Source: Isochrysis galbana (taxonomy: Eukaryota; Haptophyta; Isochrysidales; Isochrysidaceae). From it: DNA of 64,000 bases. Position 1 is the first letter of the stretch; the number at the start of each line of letters is the position of its first letter. The notes under the pieces were generated by a model, which made no database searches, was not told the origin of the DNA, and saw nothing but the letters and a program-made list of their open reading frames with translations. Positions 10,024 through 18,104 of this stretch are shown piece by piece. The DNA is taken from positions 4,037,087 to 4,101,086 of the forward strand of contig CM030934.1 in the NCBI GenBank assembly GCA_018136815.1. The letters run 5' to 3'. Made by a program: the position numbers and the translations under genes.

Positions 10024-11351
10024 TGTCGCATTCATCCTAGATGATGCGATTTCTAGGCTCTTATTTCCAGGTCCTTCGCCGTGCGGCCACACGGTGAAGC
10101 TCAGGTACATCTAGGTTGGTAGGGTTCGTCCCTAGCGATCTAGAATTCGAGTTCTCGTTTCGTTCCTTCTAGCCTGTTTGTCAGGTCTAGATTCCAGGTT
10201 TCCTCCTTTCGGGTAATCTTGACCCAAAGGAGCCAGGTCGCCTGTCACTCGCTGCGCGCTTGTCTCAGGCTCTCGAGTTACCTTGTGAAGGCTTGTTTAG
10301 CTTCTTGCAAGGCTTGTCGTTTCTTGTTGGGTTCCGGTTCTTTCTTGGGACCTGCTGACTTTCGTTGTTGTCCAGGCCTGTTCTTCGTAGGTTCTGCTTG
10401 GCCTGGTTAGGGTTTCGTTGCCTTCCCGCGTTCGGCGTTTGGCGTTCGTCTTGGCGTTCGGAAACTTCCTCTCACATTCCCTAGGTCCGCTACCCTTGGC
10501 TTGTAGGTCCTTGCTTCTTTCTTCTCGGTCAAGGTTTTGGCGAGCGAGTCGGTTGCTCTAGCCGCTCGAGATTTGAGGTTTAATTTGCCATCTCCCCTTG
10601 GAGATCGGTGTAGGTTCGCTTCCTAGGTGAGGGAATCTTTCCCCTTGATGCAAGTTACATGCAAGCCTTGGCCCCTTTGGTGTTTCTTCCCCTTGGTTGC
10701 TACTCAGGGTTGTTCGTTAGAAGCGTCTAGAAGGTTCACGCTCAACGGCAAGATTTCCTCTGTCGTGAAGACATCTCGTTGCGATCTGTATCCAAAGTGA
10801 TCGCCGTGGTCGCGCGACAGGACGCTCCCCTTCGGACTCTCCACTACGTGGGAAGTTACAACGGAGACACGCTCCGGCCGTCGCTGCGGAGTCTCTCTCT
10901 CTCTCGCTCTCTCTCTCCGTCTCTCGCGACGTGTTTGAGTTATCGGTGATTTGGGGTCGCGGTTGCTTGATAATTTGCTTTGTTTGGGTGAATGATTCCG
11001 GTGTGTTCGTGAGTCGGTGTATCCTGTTGTTCTCAGCCTCGTTGTCCGTCGTTGTTCGCTGCGTCGCTGCACTCAAGCAGCCTAGGCTCCCTCCCTGAGG
11101 GAAGAGTTCTTTGTAGGTCTAACAATCTCTCAAAATCCAACACACTAGGGCCGCTAGGAGCGCCTCGCCGCCCCACAGCCCTTCGTTCGCCGTTCGTTCC
11201 CCGTCCAGACACCCAAATGGGGTTGCCCGACCCAGTCCAGAATTTCATTCATCCGACTCCCGGTGGGGAGGAGGGCCAAAGCGCCGCGCTAGCCGCCGGT
11301 GCTGCTCGCGACGGAGTGGCTCAGAGCCCTCCGGCTCCGCTCGACTCGACA
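10024..11351 (+). repeat. 5' LTR of subfamily A element
   Basis: 1328 bp, starting TGTCGCATTCATCC and ending CTCGACTCGACA. Both ends were set by comparison with the inverted copy at 24277-25602 (1326 bp); similarity stops abruptly at both. TG...CA termini and the short inverted ends TGTCG/CGACA fit integrase processing. The segment contains a CT-rich run (10890-10925). No TGG-type tRNA primer-binding site follows at 11352; the sequence there (AGCACGAAATCAAAG) is already inside the gag frame. Confidence 0.9.
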
Positions 11352-13934
11352 AGCACGAAATCAAAGCTCACGTCCTCGGCCGCAGAGGAGGAACCCCTCA
11401 GGGAACCTTCTCTGCCCGCTGCAGCTTCTGTTCCCGAGGGGTTCCCGAGTGATCCCACGACCACTGAGGCTGCGCCAATGCCACCCATCACTCCGGCTGC
11501 TATCCCCATGATTGGCTCCGACCAGCTCGTGTCGGATGGCGAGCCTCCGTCCGCTGCCTTCGGCACCCACCGGGTGCAATTACAGTGGGCCATGGTGGAG
11601 CATGACCCTCTCCCACATGAGGCCAACTTCAGTGCCGCTGAGCTGGCCAATGAGGTGGAGGAAGGCCCCCTCCCTCTGATTCAGTTTGACCCACCTCCTC
11701 ACCTTCGAGATGATGAGTCTGAGGTCGGTGAAGGGGAGGGGATCAGCTTCCGAAGCCCCGCCTACCGGGACTATGCCCCGCCGTCATCAAAAGGGGTCCT
11801 TGATCAAGAGATCACCCCGATCGAGACGGCCGCGGCGCGTCAGGATGCGGAAATGGCAAGGCTTCAAGCGCAGACCAACACCCTAAAAGGGGCTGTGGAG
11901 CGCCTGCAGTCATCCCTTGCCGCGGCAGAGGCGAGGGAGGGGCTTCTCCGGGATCAAGTTGAAGCAGGGTTCAAAGCCCTGACTCAGCTACTCCAAGCCC
12001 GCCAAGAGCCCGCTTCAAGTCCGTCCATGGATCGGACCGAGGCGGCTGCGGATTCTGCTAGGCCGGTTCAGAGGGAACCACCCATGGGCGAGCCTCCTGC
12101 TCTAGACCCAAAGGGCCACGCCTCTCCGGCTTCTAGGGTTCCACGGTCGGCGTACCCGACCTCCAAATCGGAACCCCGCCGCCAGGATCAGAGCCTTTAC
12201 CGGGGCCCGACCCCGATGGTGCCGTTCCGCCACCCTCGCGACCCCTGCCTTGCGGTGGGGATGGATGAGCGAGAGGCAGTTGTAAGCGAGTGGAAAAATC
12301 TCCTCGCCCTGCCCTCACGCGATCTGGCCGCACTTTACCGCGACTCCGACGAGCATGAGCTCATCCACACCATTTTGAAGAGCAACCTCTCCCTGGCGGG
12401 TAACGTTTGGCATTGCCGAATTTTCATGGAGGAGGACCACTTGCTCAAATGGGTGCGTAGCCGCTTTTCAGCCGAGCAAACCCTTCACCATCAGGTCAGG
12501 ATGGGCAAAGAGCTTTCGGAGCTCCGCTTCCCAAAGGCCCTCGCCTCCGATAACGTGCAAACGGCGGCAACAGCCTGGAACGAATTTCGACTCACGCTCA
12601 TCAAGCCGTTGGAGCGGGCACTAGCGCTCGGCTGCGATCATCGCGAAATATTTACCTCCCTCCTCGCGGCAGCCGGCGCCAATTCCAGCGGCAATTCCCG
12701 CATCTTCGCCTTCCTCCTTGATCTAGTGGAGGATCGCGCTCTCGCTTTCAACCCTGTCCTCGCTGCTGACGTCCTTCTTCGCAAATGCGACGGGACCTTC
12801 GCAAACGGGGCCGATGGTTTCGCGAAAGACTCGGCGTCGATGGAGTGGGACCGCATGAGGGAGCGCGAGGCCGGCGCTGATCTATGTGAGCTCAGCAAGA
12901 ATTTGGTTCGCGCCTACATCCGCAAGCTTGGCGATTCCGCGGTTGACTCCACCAACGTGTGGGATCATCCAAACATGGCCCATGAGATCAACCAGAGGTT
13001 CGAAGAAATCATCCGGAACGATAAGGTTGATCCTCAGCGCGGCGTCGATAATGCTATTAAATTTGCGGAGGTGCTCGCGGAGACTCGTTTCCGCGTAGAG
13101 AACCACGAGCTAGGTCGGTCGGCGCTCTCGTGCGTCAACCTCTGCCAACGGTACCTCAGCCCTTACGAGCAGGCCCGGGTGAAGCGTCATCAATCCCGGC
13201 CCTTGACGAAGCAAACCGTGGCTAGCGTACGCACTAAGGCCTCAGGCGAGGCAAAGAACGAGACTTCCTCGTCCCAGAAGACCGCTTCGACCACGGACAT
13301 GGTTGCCGCCGTGCAGGCGGCCGTCCAAGCTACCGTGGCGGAAGCTCTTCGCGGACAGGGACATTCGCCTGCTTCGAAGCCTGATTATCGGGCTGCTGCA
13401 CCGCCGGCAAGTTACCACTCCAACTCACCGTTGCCGGCTATACTGACCGATCCACCGGGTCGAAAGGGAGGCTCGTCTCGGTCGCCCAGCCGTCGCTGCG
13501 ATCCGCCGGCGAACGGCCAAGGGCTACCGCCCGATTTGGGCGTATCCCGGTGGACGCCCGAGCTTTGGAATCGGGCCCGAGCCCGCTTCTGGGCCGTAGC
13601 AGGCTATGCCAAGCACCCAAGGGTCTCGGCGGCGCTAGCAAAGTGCCGACCGGCCGATAATTCAATGGAAACTCCACGGACGGACGATATCAATAGGGGA
13701 ATCACCGAATGGACGAACGAAAACGGCTGTGCCTTCTGCGCTTTCCGACCTCACGCTCCTCCTGGCACTCCAGCCAGCGAAGCCTGGAAATATGGCACGG
13801 GAGACGGTGCTCACAACCCCGTCATCTGTCAGCCATATATTCGCTTTCTGTGTGAGGCTGGCTGCGGAGAGTGTGGATCGGACGAGCACATTCATAAGCT
13901 TCTTCGCTCGATGGTCCGGGTTAAGCCTCAGTAG
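11217..13934 (+). CDS. gag: Gag of subfamily A element
   Basis: 905-residue Gag if started at the first in-frame ATG (MGLPDPVQNF), which lies inside the LTR, so its first 45 codons are LTR-encoded, as in yeast Ty1. The frame is open further upstream without an ATG. The N-terminal third is Pro/Ser-rich with a predicted coiled coil near residues 210-290. The middle (about residues 350-670) is a helical capsid-like region. The C-terminus has a Cys/His cluster: C-x2-C, then GDGAHNP, C, C, C, C and H. This is not the usual CX2CX4HX4C knuckle, and a diverged copy at 34921-35570 conserves most of it. It ends at a TAG (CAG TAG GGG) beyond which the same frame stays open into pol. Confidence 0.85.
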   Translation: MGLPDPVQNFIHPTPGGEEGQSAALAAGAARDGVAQSPPAPLDSTSTKSKLTSSAAEEEPLREPSLPAAASVPEGFPSDPTTTEAAPMPPITPAAIPMIGSDQLVSDGEPPSAAFGTHRVQLQWAMVEHDPLPHEANFSAAELANEVEEGPLPLIQFDPPPHLRDDESEVGEGEGISFRSPAYRDYAPPSSKGVLDQEITPIETAAARQDAEMARLQAQTNTLKGAVERLQSSLAAAEAREGLLRDQVEAGFKALTQLLQARQEPASSPSMDRTEAAADSARPVQREPPMGEPPALDPKGHASPASRVPRSAYPTSKSEPRRQDQSLYRGPTPMVPFRHPRDPCLAVGMDEREAVVSEWKNLLALPSRDLAALYRDSDEHELIHTILKSNLSLAGNVWHCRIFMEEDHLLKWVRSRFSAEQTLHHQVRMGKELSELRFPKALASDNVQTAATAWNEFRLTLIKPLERALALGCDHREIFTSLLAAAGANSSGNSRIFAFLLDLVEDRALAFNPVLAADVLLRKCDGTFANGADGFAKDSASMEWDRMREREAGADLCELSKNLVRAYIRKLGDSAVDSTNVWDHPNMAHEINQRFEEIIRNDKVDPQRGVDNAIKFAEVLAETRFRVENHELGRSALSCVNLCQRYLSPYEQARVKRHQSRPLTKQTVASVRTKASGEAKNETSSSQKTASTTDMVAAVQAAVQATVAEALRGQGHSPASKPDYRAAAPPASYHSNSPLPAILTDPPGRKGGSSRSPSRRCDPPANGQGLPPDLGVSRWTPELWNRARARFWAVAGYAKHPRVSAALAKCRPADNSMETPRTDDINRGITEWTNENGCAFCAFRPHAPPGTPASEAWKYGTGDGAHNPVICQPYIRFLCEAGCGECGSDEHIHKLLRSMVRVKPQ
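13932..13934 (+). other. Gag-Pol junction stop (probable UAG readthrough)
   Basis: A single TAG separates gag from pol in the same reading frame: there is no other stop from 11052 to 16356. The context is CAG-TAG-G. The B element on the minus strand has the identical arrangement (CAG-TAG-G at 34923-34921). UAG readthrough is the known Gag-Pol strategy of gammaretroviruses. Other genes here end in TAG, TGA and TAA, so global UAG reassignment is unlikely. Confidence 0.75.
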
Positions 13935-16358
13935 GGGTCCGGCGGGGTCCCCGTCCTTCAAACCCTGGCGGAGAACATCGCGGGCGGTGGGCCCGAACGC
14001 CACCACCACCATCCCGATCCGATCCCTACGCCGCTTGGGGAGAAGAGCTGTCAACGCGGCGATTCTCCCCCTGTCTCTAGCTCTATTCAGTCCTCGACGG
14101 TGGGAGCCGCCTCGCCGGCTGAAGCCCCCGCCGAACGGCTATCTCGGAAGCCGGAGTCGACACTTGACCCGGGCTCCTGGAAACAGGTTTGCCCCGGAGA
14201 TAGTCGCGACCCGACTCTCCGAAATTCGTGTACGTCTACAAGTTCTTCTATTACTCCGCACGCTATTAGGATGTTAGGGGCCGATTCTCGCTCGCTGCCC
14301 CTCTTGGAATCTATTTCTACGGATACTATGCTGTCTTCGGTTTCTTCAAATTCGCCTAGGTCTTTCGACGCATCTTCATCCCTGGATTCACCCCCCGACG
14401 GCCCTGCCCAAGGGGGTGGGCTAGGTGGATTCGACGCGTCTTCGGTCTCTTCGTTTCGTAAACAATCAGTTGTGAAGCCCTCGAGGGCTGTCGACTCGGT
14501 ATCATCTTCTGCTCTAGGTTCTATGGATAGGTCCGACGTGGCCGCTGCCGCGTCCGAAAACGTTGTTGCTGCTTTACCTGTTTCTGCTCTTTCCCGGCGG
14601 GACCCCACTGGAGACCTCTCTCCCAAGGGCCATAGCCGGAGCCGCTCTGCGGACGAATCGTCGTTGTCTACCGTAGGTTCTCGTGCTGTTGAGGCGGAGA
14701 CTAGTGTCTCCTCTTCACCTCTCTCCCCGGTTCGTTATATTTCTCCGTCGTCGTGTTCATTCTCTCGTCTCGAAGTTGCACCCGTTCTCGTTTCTGATCT
14801 GGTTCCCGACCCGGAAGGGTCGGCTTCCGGAGTCAATGAAGATGAAGGTTCCAAGGGAGCTGCGGCTTTCCGCGCTCACGCCGTGGCCACCGCAGACTCG
14901 GGAGACGCAGGGGCCGTCGACTACGATCCCTCGTCGCGCACCATACGGACGCCGGCGTCTCCTCTTTCTCTCGGCTCTCCGGAGGATCCCCGTTCCAGGG
15001 ATCGCCCGCCGGAGCCAACCCCCTTCAGGTCTAGCCCACCGAAACTCGAGGGCGACGACCTCCTTCCCCTGAATTCCGTTGCCGAGGCCATCCACCGGAT
15101 CGCCGTGGTTGGTTGTTCCTCGGCCGCCAAGTCTACTGCAACTGCCCGCGCCCCTACGCGCGAGCTCCAAATGTTAGCCGCCTCCCGTGCCCGGGCTAGC
15201 GGTTCCTCCGTCATCTTGCCCCGCCATCTCGCCGAAGCTGCTCTAGCCGTGCGGCGGCCGCACGCGAGCACTCATTCATCACCCTCTGCCGTACTGCCGA
15301 CGCATTTTGACGAGCTTTGCGCTGAGTTAGCGGCGATCCACGACGCCGTGACGCTCGACGCGGCCGAGGGGATTCCTCCACCCCGCGTTCTGGTCGTCGG
15401 TGAAGCTAGCGGGGTCGTGTCTTCGATGTTCCTACTCGCCGGAGCGCACGTCGCGACGTGCGATCTACGACCGTCGGAGATCGACTACATTCCCCACTTC
15501 TGCGGAGATGCTCTTCACATTCAAAATCTAGGTTGGGACCTCGTGGTCGCGCATCCGCCGTGCACGTATTTGTCGGCGGTGAGTTGCCAGTGGCTCGATC
15601 GGGAGCCGGGACGACGCCAGGCTCTCGAATCCGCCGCTAGAGTCTTCCTCGCCATGGCAAGCGCCGACGCGCCTTTCGTTGCCGTCGAAAATCCTCGAAT
15701 GCACGCGGAAGCCTCTGCCTTAGTCGGGGGGTTGCGACCGCGGCAGTTTGTGCAGCCGTGGCAGCACGGCACGGGCCATCAAAAAGCAACTGGCCTGTAC
15801 CTGACGGCTTCACTCCCGCCCCTGCAGCCTTCGAAGATTGTCGAGGGACGTCTATCCGCGATGGCGGATCTATCGCCGTCGCCCCACCGTGGCGCCCTTC
15901 GCAGCCGCACCTATGTGGGCATTGCCGGTGCAATGGCGGCCCAGTGGATGCCAGTCTTGCGCCGTTATGCGCGCAAAGCCAAGGCGTCGCGTTCGCTCGA
16001 CTTCACGGTGGACTGGGCAATTTCCCAAGCTGCTGCCAGCTTGAGAGAACGCCCTTCGCTCTGCTCGACCGGCTTCGAACTGGCTGAGCCGAGGACGGCT
16101 CTGGCTCGCTTCATGGAGGGGAGAGGCGAAGCAGCTTCTAGCTCTCACCTCACGCCTCCCAGCGGTTCGCCAGTGTCTGATTCGGTTGTCGTGATCCCGG
16201 ACGTAGGCCCCGTTGCCGATGCGTCTCGCCTGCTTCATCAGGAGGACTCGGAAACTAACGTATCGCAAGACGGGACCGAGGCGAAAGGAGACCGCTTCAC
16301 GCCGTGGGAGTGGCCCATAAGGGACGCTCTACAACGCCAGGCCCTCCAAACACGGTGA
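13935..16358 (+). CDS. Pol N-terminal part: DNA cytosine methyltransferase-like domain
   Basis: In-frame continuation of Gag after the UAG. About 400 residues of Ser-rich linker precede a compact domain at 15385-15950. That domain closely resembles phage-type DNA cytosine methyltransferases: a SAM-loop-like strand (VLVVGEASGVVSS), 'GDALHIQNLGWDLVVAHPPC' with the motif IV Pro-Cys (Cys at 15561-15563), 'VAVENPRMH' as motif VI ENP (Glu at 15687-15689), 'QPWQHGTGHQKATGLYL', and the terminal 'RSRTYVGIAGAMAAQW'. All expected catalytic residues are present. Predicted role: C5 methylation of DNA by a retrotransposon polyprotein; target and activity are unknown. A frameshift near 16320 ends this frame at 16358 shortly before the protease region. 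Confidence 0.8.
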   Translation, partial: GSGGVPVLQTLAENIAGGGPERHHHHPDPIPTPLGEKSCQRGDSPPVSSSIQSSTVGAASPAEAPAERLSRKPESTLDPGSWKQVCPGDSRDPTLRNSCTSTSSSITPHAIRMLGADSRSLPLLESISTDTMLSSVSSNSPRSFDASSSLDSPPDGPAQGGGLGGFDASSVSSFRKQSVVKPSRAVDSVSSSALGSMDRSDVAAAASENVVAALPVSALSRRDPTGDLSPKGHSRSRSADESSLSTVGSRAVEAETSVSSSPLSPVRYISPSSCSFSRLEVAPVLVSDLVPDPEGSASGVNEDEGSKGAAAFRAHAVATADSGDAGAVDYDPSSRTIRTPASPLSLGSPEDPRSRDRPPEPTPFRSSPPKLEGDDLLPLNSVAEAIHRIAVVGCSSAAKSTATARAPTRELQMLAASRARASGSSVILPRHLAEAALAVRRPHASTHSSPSAVLPTHFDELCAELAAIHDAVTLDAAEGIPPPRVLVVGEASGVVSSMFLLAGAHVATCDLRPSEIDYIPHFCGDALHIQNLGWDLVVAHPPCTYLSAVSCQWLDREPGRRQALESAARVFLAMASADAPFVAVENPRMHAEASALVGGLRPRQFVQPWQHGTGHQKATGLYLTASLPPLQPSKIVEGRLSAMADLSPSPHRGALRSRTYVGIAGAMAAQWMPVLRRYARKAKASRSLDFTVDWAISQAAASLRERPSLCSTGFELAEPRTALARFMEGRGEAASSSHLTPPSGSPVSDSVVVIPDVGPVADASRLLHQEDSETNVSQDGTEAKGDRFTPWEWPIRDALQRQALQTR

Positions 16359-17716
16359 AGAAGCGCCGCAGCAAGTGGCAGGTCTTCGATCGTGATGTAA
16401 TTTCGGGGGTCCATCGGTGGCAGGATGTCACGCCTTCCATCGCCCAAGAAATCGCTGAGCAAGCGGCAGCTGCGGAGCCGTCGGAACCTTCCATCTTGTC
16501 TCAACTGGGCTCCCAAGGCATCAATGCACTATCTCCGAGCGCCTCCTTCACGGCTGGCGACGAGGGAGTGGCCGAACTGACCAATTCGTTCGTAGCCGAA
16601 AGGCCACTCGAAACCTGGGATGTTGGGCCCGACTCGGGAGAAGATGACACGCCCGAGATGCCAGAACACCGGAGCATGCAGGCCCTCGAGACCAAGCCCT
16701 CCGACGCCGCCGACGGAGAAGGTACTCCACAGGCATTGTGTGGCGATGGGGCTGCCGCTAGGGGCCTCAGTGCGGCCGGATTTTCCGAGTTGTCGAAGCT
16801 TCCGAAGACAGACTTGCAGAAGTCCCTGGAGAAGGAATGGTCACGCCAAATGGATCAACCTCGGCATCCGACGGACCGTCGAGGGCTAGGCTATGATGGC
16901 GTGCCTAACCCCTCTAGTTCGGCAAAGGCATCCCCATACTCTTCAATACCATTCGTGCCGCAGACGGTAGCCGCCGCTATCGAGCGAGTGCCCCACGTCG
17001 ATGAATCTTCTCCGTCCAGGCCAGCCTCCAATCCAACCACCCCGTCACCCGGAGCCGGAACCTCGCTTCCAGTAGAATCTATCGCGGACACTCCGCCGCC
17101 GCTCTACCCTCGTCACTGCCTCTATGTCCGCGATCTCGTGGTCTGCCGTGCCGATGGCGACCGCACAGCTCAAGGGTTCGTTCTCCCGGACGTTGCCCTC
17201 ACGGTGAACAGCACCCTGGCTGACACTGGAGCGGGCCCGTCAGTAATCACCACTGCTCTTCTCGATCGACTACCTGAAGACGCTTGCGTCGAACGCGTAT
17301 CGGACGCTACCGTCCCCAACCTACATGGGCCGGACGGCCTTCCTCTCATCACTAGGGGCCGGGCTAGCCTCGTCTTCTCCTTGTCCGGTCGCCTCTTCCG
17401 TCATTCGTTCGCGGTCATCGAAGGAAACCCGATGCTGCTGCTCGGGAACGATTTTTTGGCCGCCCACTCCGCTACCATTTCTCTCGACGCCGCGAGCTCG
17501 GAAGGAAGCCTCCGCCTCCGTCCGGCCTCTGGCGATTCAGAAGACTCTTCAAGAGTCCTTTCCGAATGCGTAGTCAGAGTTTCCACGGCGCCGCCCCCAG
17601 TCGCGGACTCCGGCTTCGTCGGAGCTATCTCGATGTCACACCGGTCAGCCGCTGACTGTCGACTTTCTGGAGAGGTCGACGGCAACACGAGAGACCCCGG
17701 GCGGATCGGAGGGTGA
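16304..17716 (+). pseudogene. Pol continuation: aspartic protease (frame-shifted)
   Basis: Second frame of the same polyprotein, resuming the homology lost near 16320 (AHKGRS ... VKKRRSKWQVF, aligning with KRRQQWQSF of element B). After a Ser/Pro linker it has 'YPRHCLYVRDLVVCR' and a retropepsin-like domain with the active-site motif ADTGAGPSV (about 17219-17245), followed by 'MLLLGNDFL'. Reading breaks again near 17638, where one extra base compared with the minus-strand copy (35571-36312) throws the frame off. Two indels suggest a decayed copy, or assembly errors. Confidence 0.8.
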
Positions 17717-17869
17717 GGCTGCTGCTGATGCTAGACAGCCACTCTATACACCTCTCTTTGAGTCTGCCGACGAGTTTGCGGCCAAAGCTCCGGCGTCTAC
17801 CTCGTCCGAATATCTTCTCTATACGGAGCAAGCGGTGACGATTCCTGCCTTCCACCGCGCAACCATCTG
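17640..17869 (+). pseudogene. Pol fragment after protease, truncated by gap
   Basis: Third frame carrying on the polyprotein (QPLTVDFLERSTATREIP ... EYLLYTEQAVTIPAFHRATI), matching the same region of the minus-strand A and B copies. The N gap at 17870 ends it just before the RT region. Confidence 0.8.
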
Positions 17870-17969
17870 NNNNNNNNNNNNNNNNNNNNNNNNNNNNNNN
17901 NNNNNNNNNNNNNNNNNNNNNNNNNNNNNNNNNNNNNNNNNNNNNNNNNNNNNNNNNNNNNNNNNNNNN
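17870..17969. other. Assembly gap (100 N)
   Basis: Placeholder of unknown true length between the Gypsy-A polyprotein and the SulP gene. It could conceal about 4 kb or more (RT to 3' LTR) plus the transmembrane exons of the SulP transporter. Confidence 0.99.
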
Positions 17970-18104
17970 CATCGGGGTTCATCTGTAGTGTTGGCACACT
18001 CATGCTGCCAACTAGACATGTTCTATATCTCAGTAATCCAAGCCCTCGTCTCCACTCCTCCAGCCGTGTTGACCTTTGATTCCCACGCCCTCGGGTTGTG
18101 TTAG

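Larger units (their letters stand above)
10024..17869 (+). mobile_element. Ty3/Gypsy chromovirus-type element, subfamily A, 5' portion
   Basis: Plus-strand LTR retrotransposon comprising a 5' LTR (10024-11351), gag, an in-frame UAG, a DNA-methyltransferase-like domain and an aspartic protease. It is cut by the N gap at 17870. RT, RNase H, integrase and the 3' LTR are missing and may be hidden in the gap. Two single-base frameshifts (near 16320 and 17638) make this copy probably non-autonomous. Its LTR matches the minus-strand LTR at 24277-25602, and its protease region is almost identical to 35571-36312, so it belongs to the same subfamily. Confidence 0.9.

Noticed and set aside
13932-13934. 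Genome-wide UAG reassignment to an amino acid
   Set aside because: FkbM ends in TAG and I saw no in-frame TAG within IFT81, USP5, SF3B2 or KPR coding sequence; readthrough at one site is simpler.
16304-16358. Programmed frameshift between the two pol frames of element A
   Set aside because: Element B reads the same region in one frame, and A has a second frameshift at 17638; decay or sequencing error is more likely.
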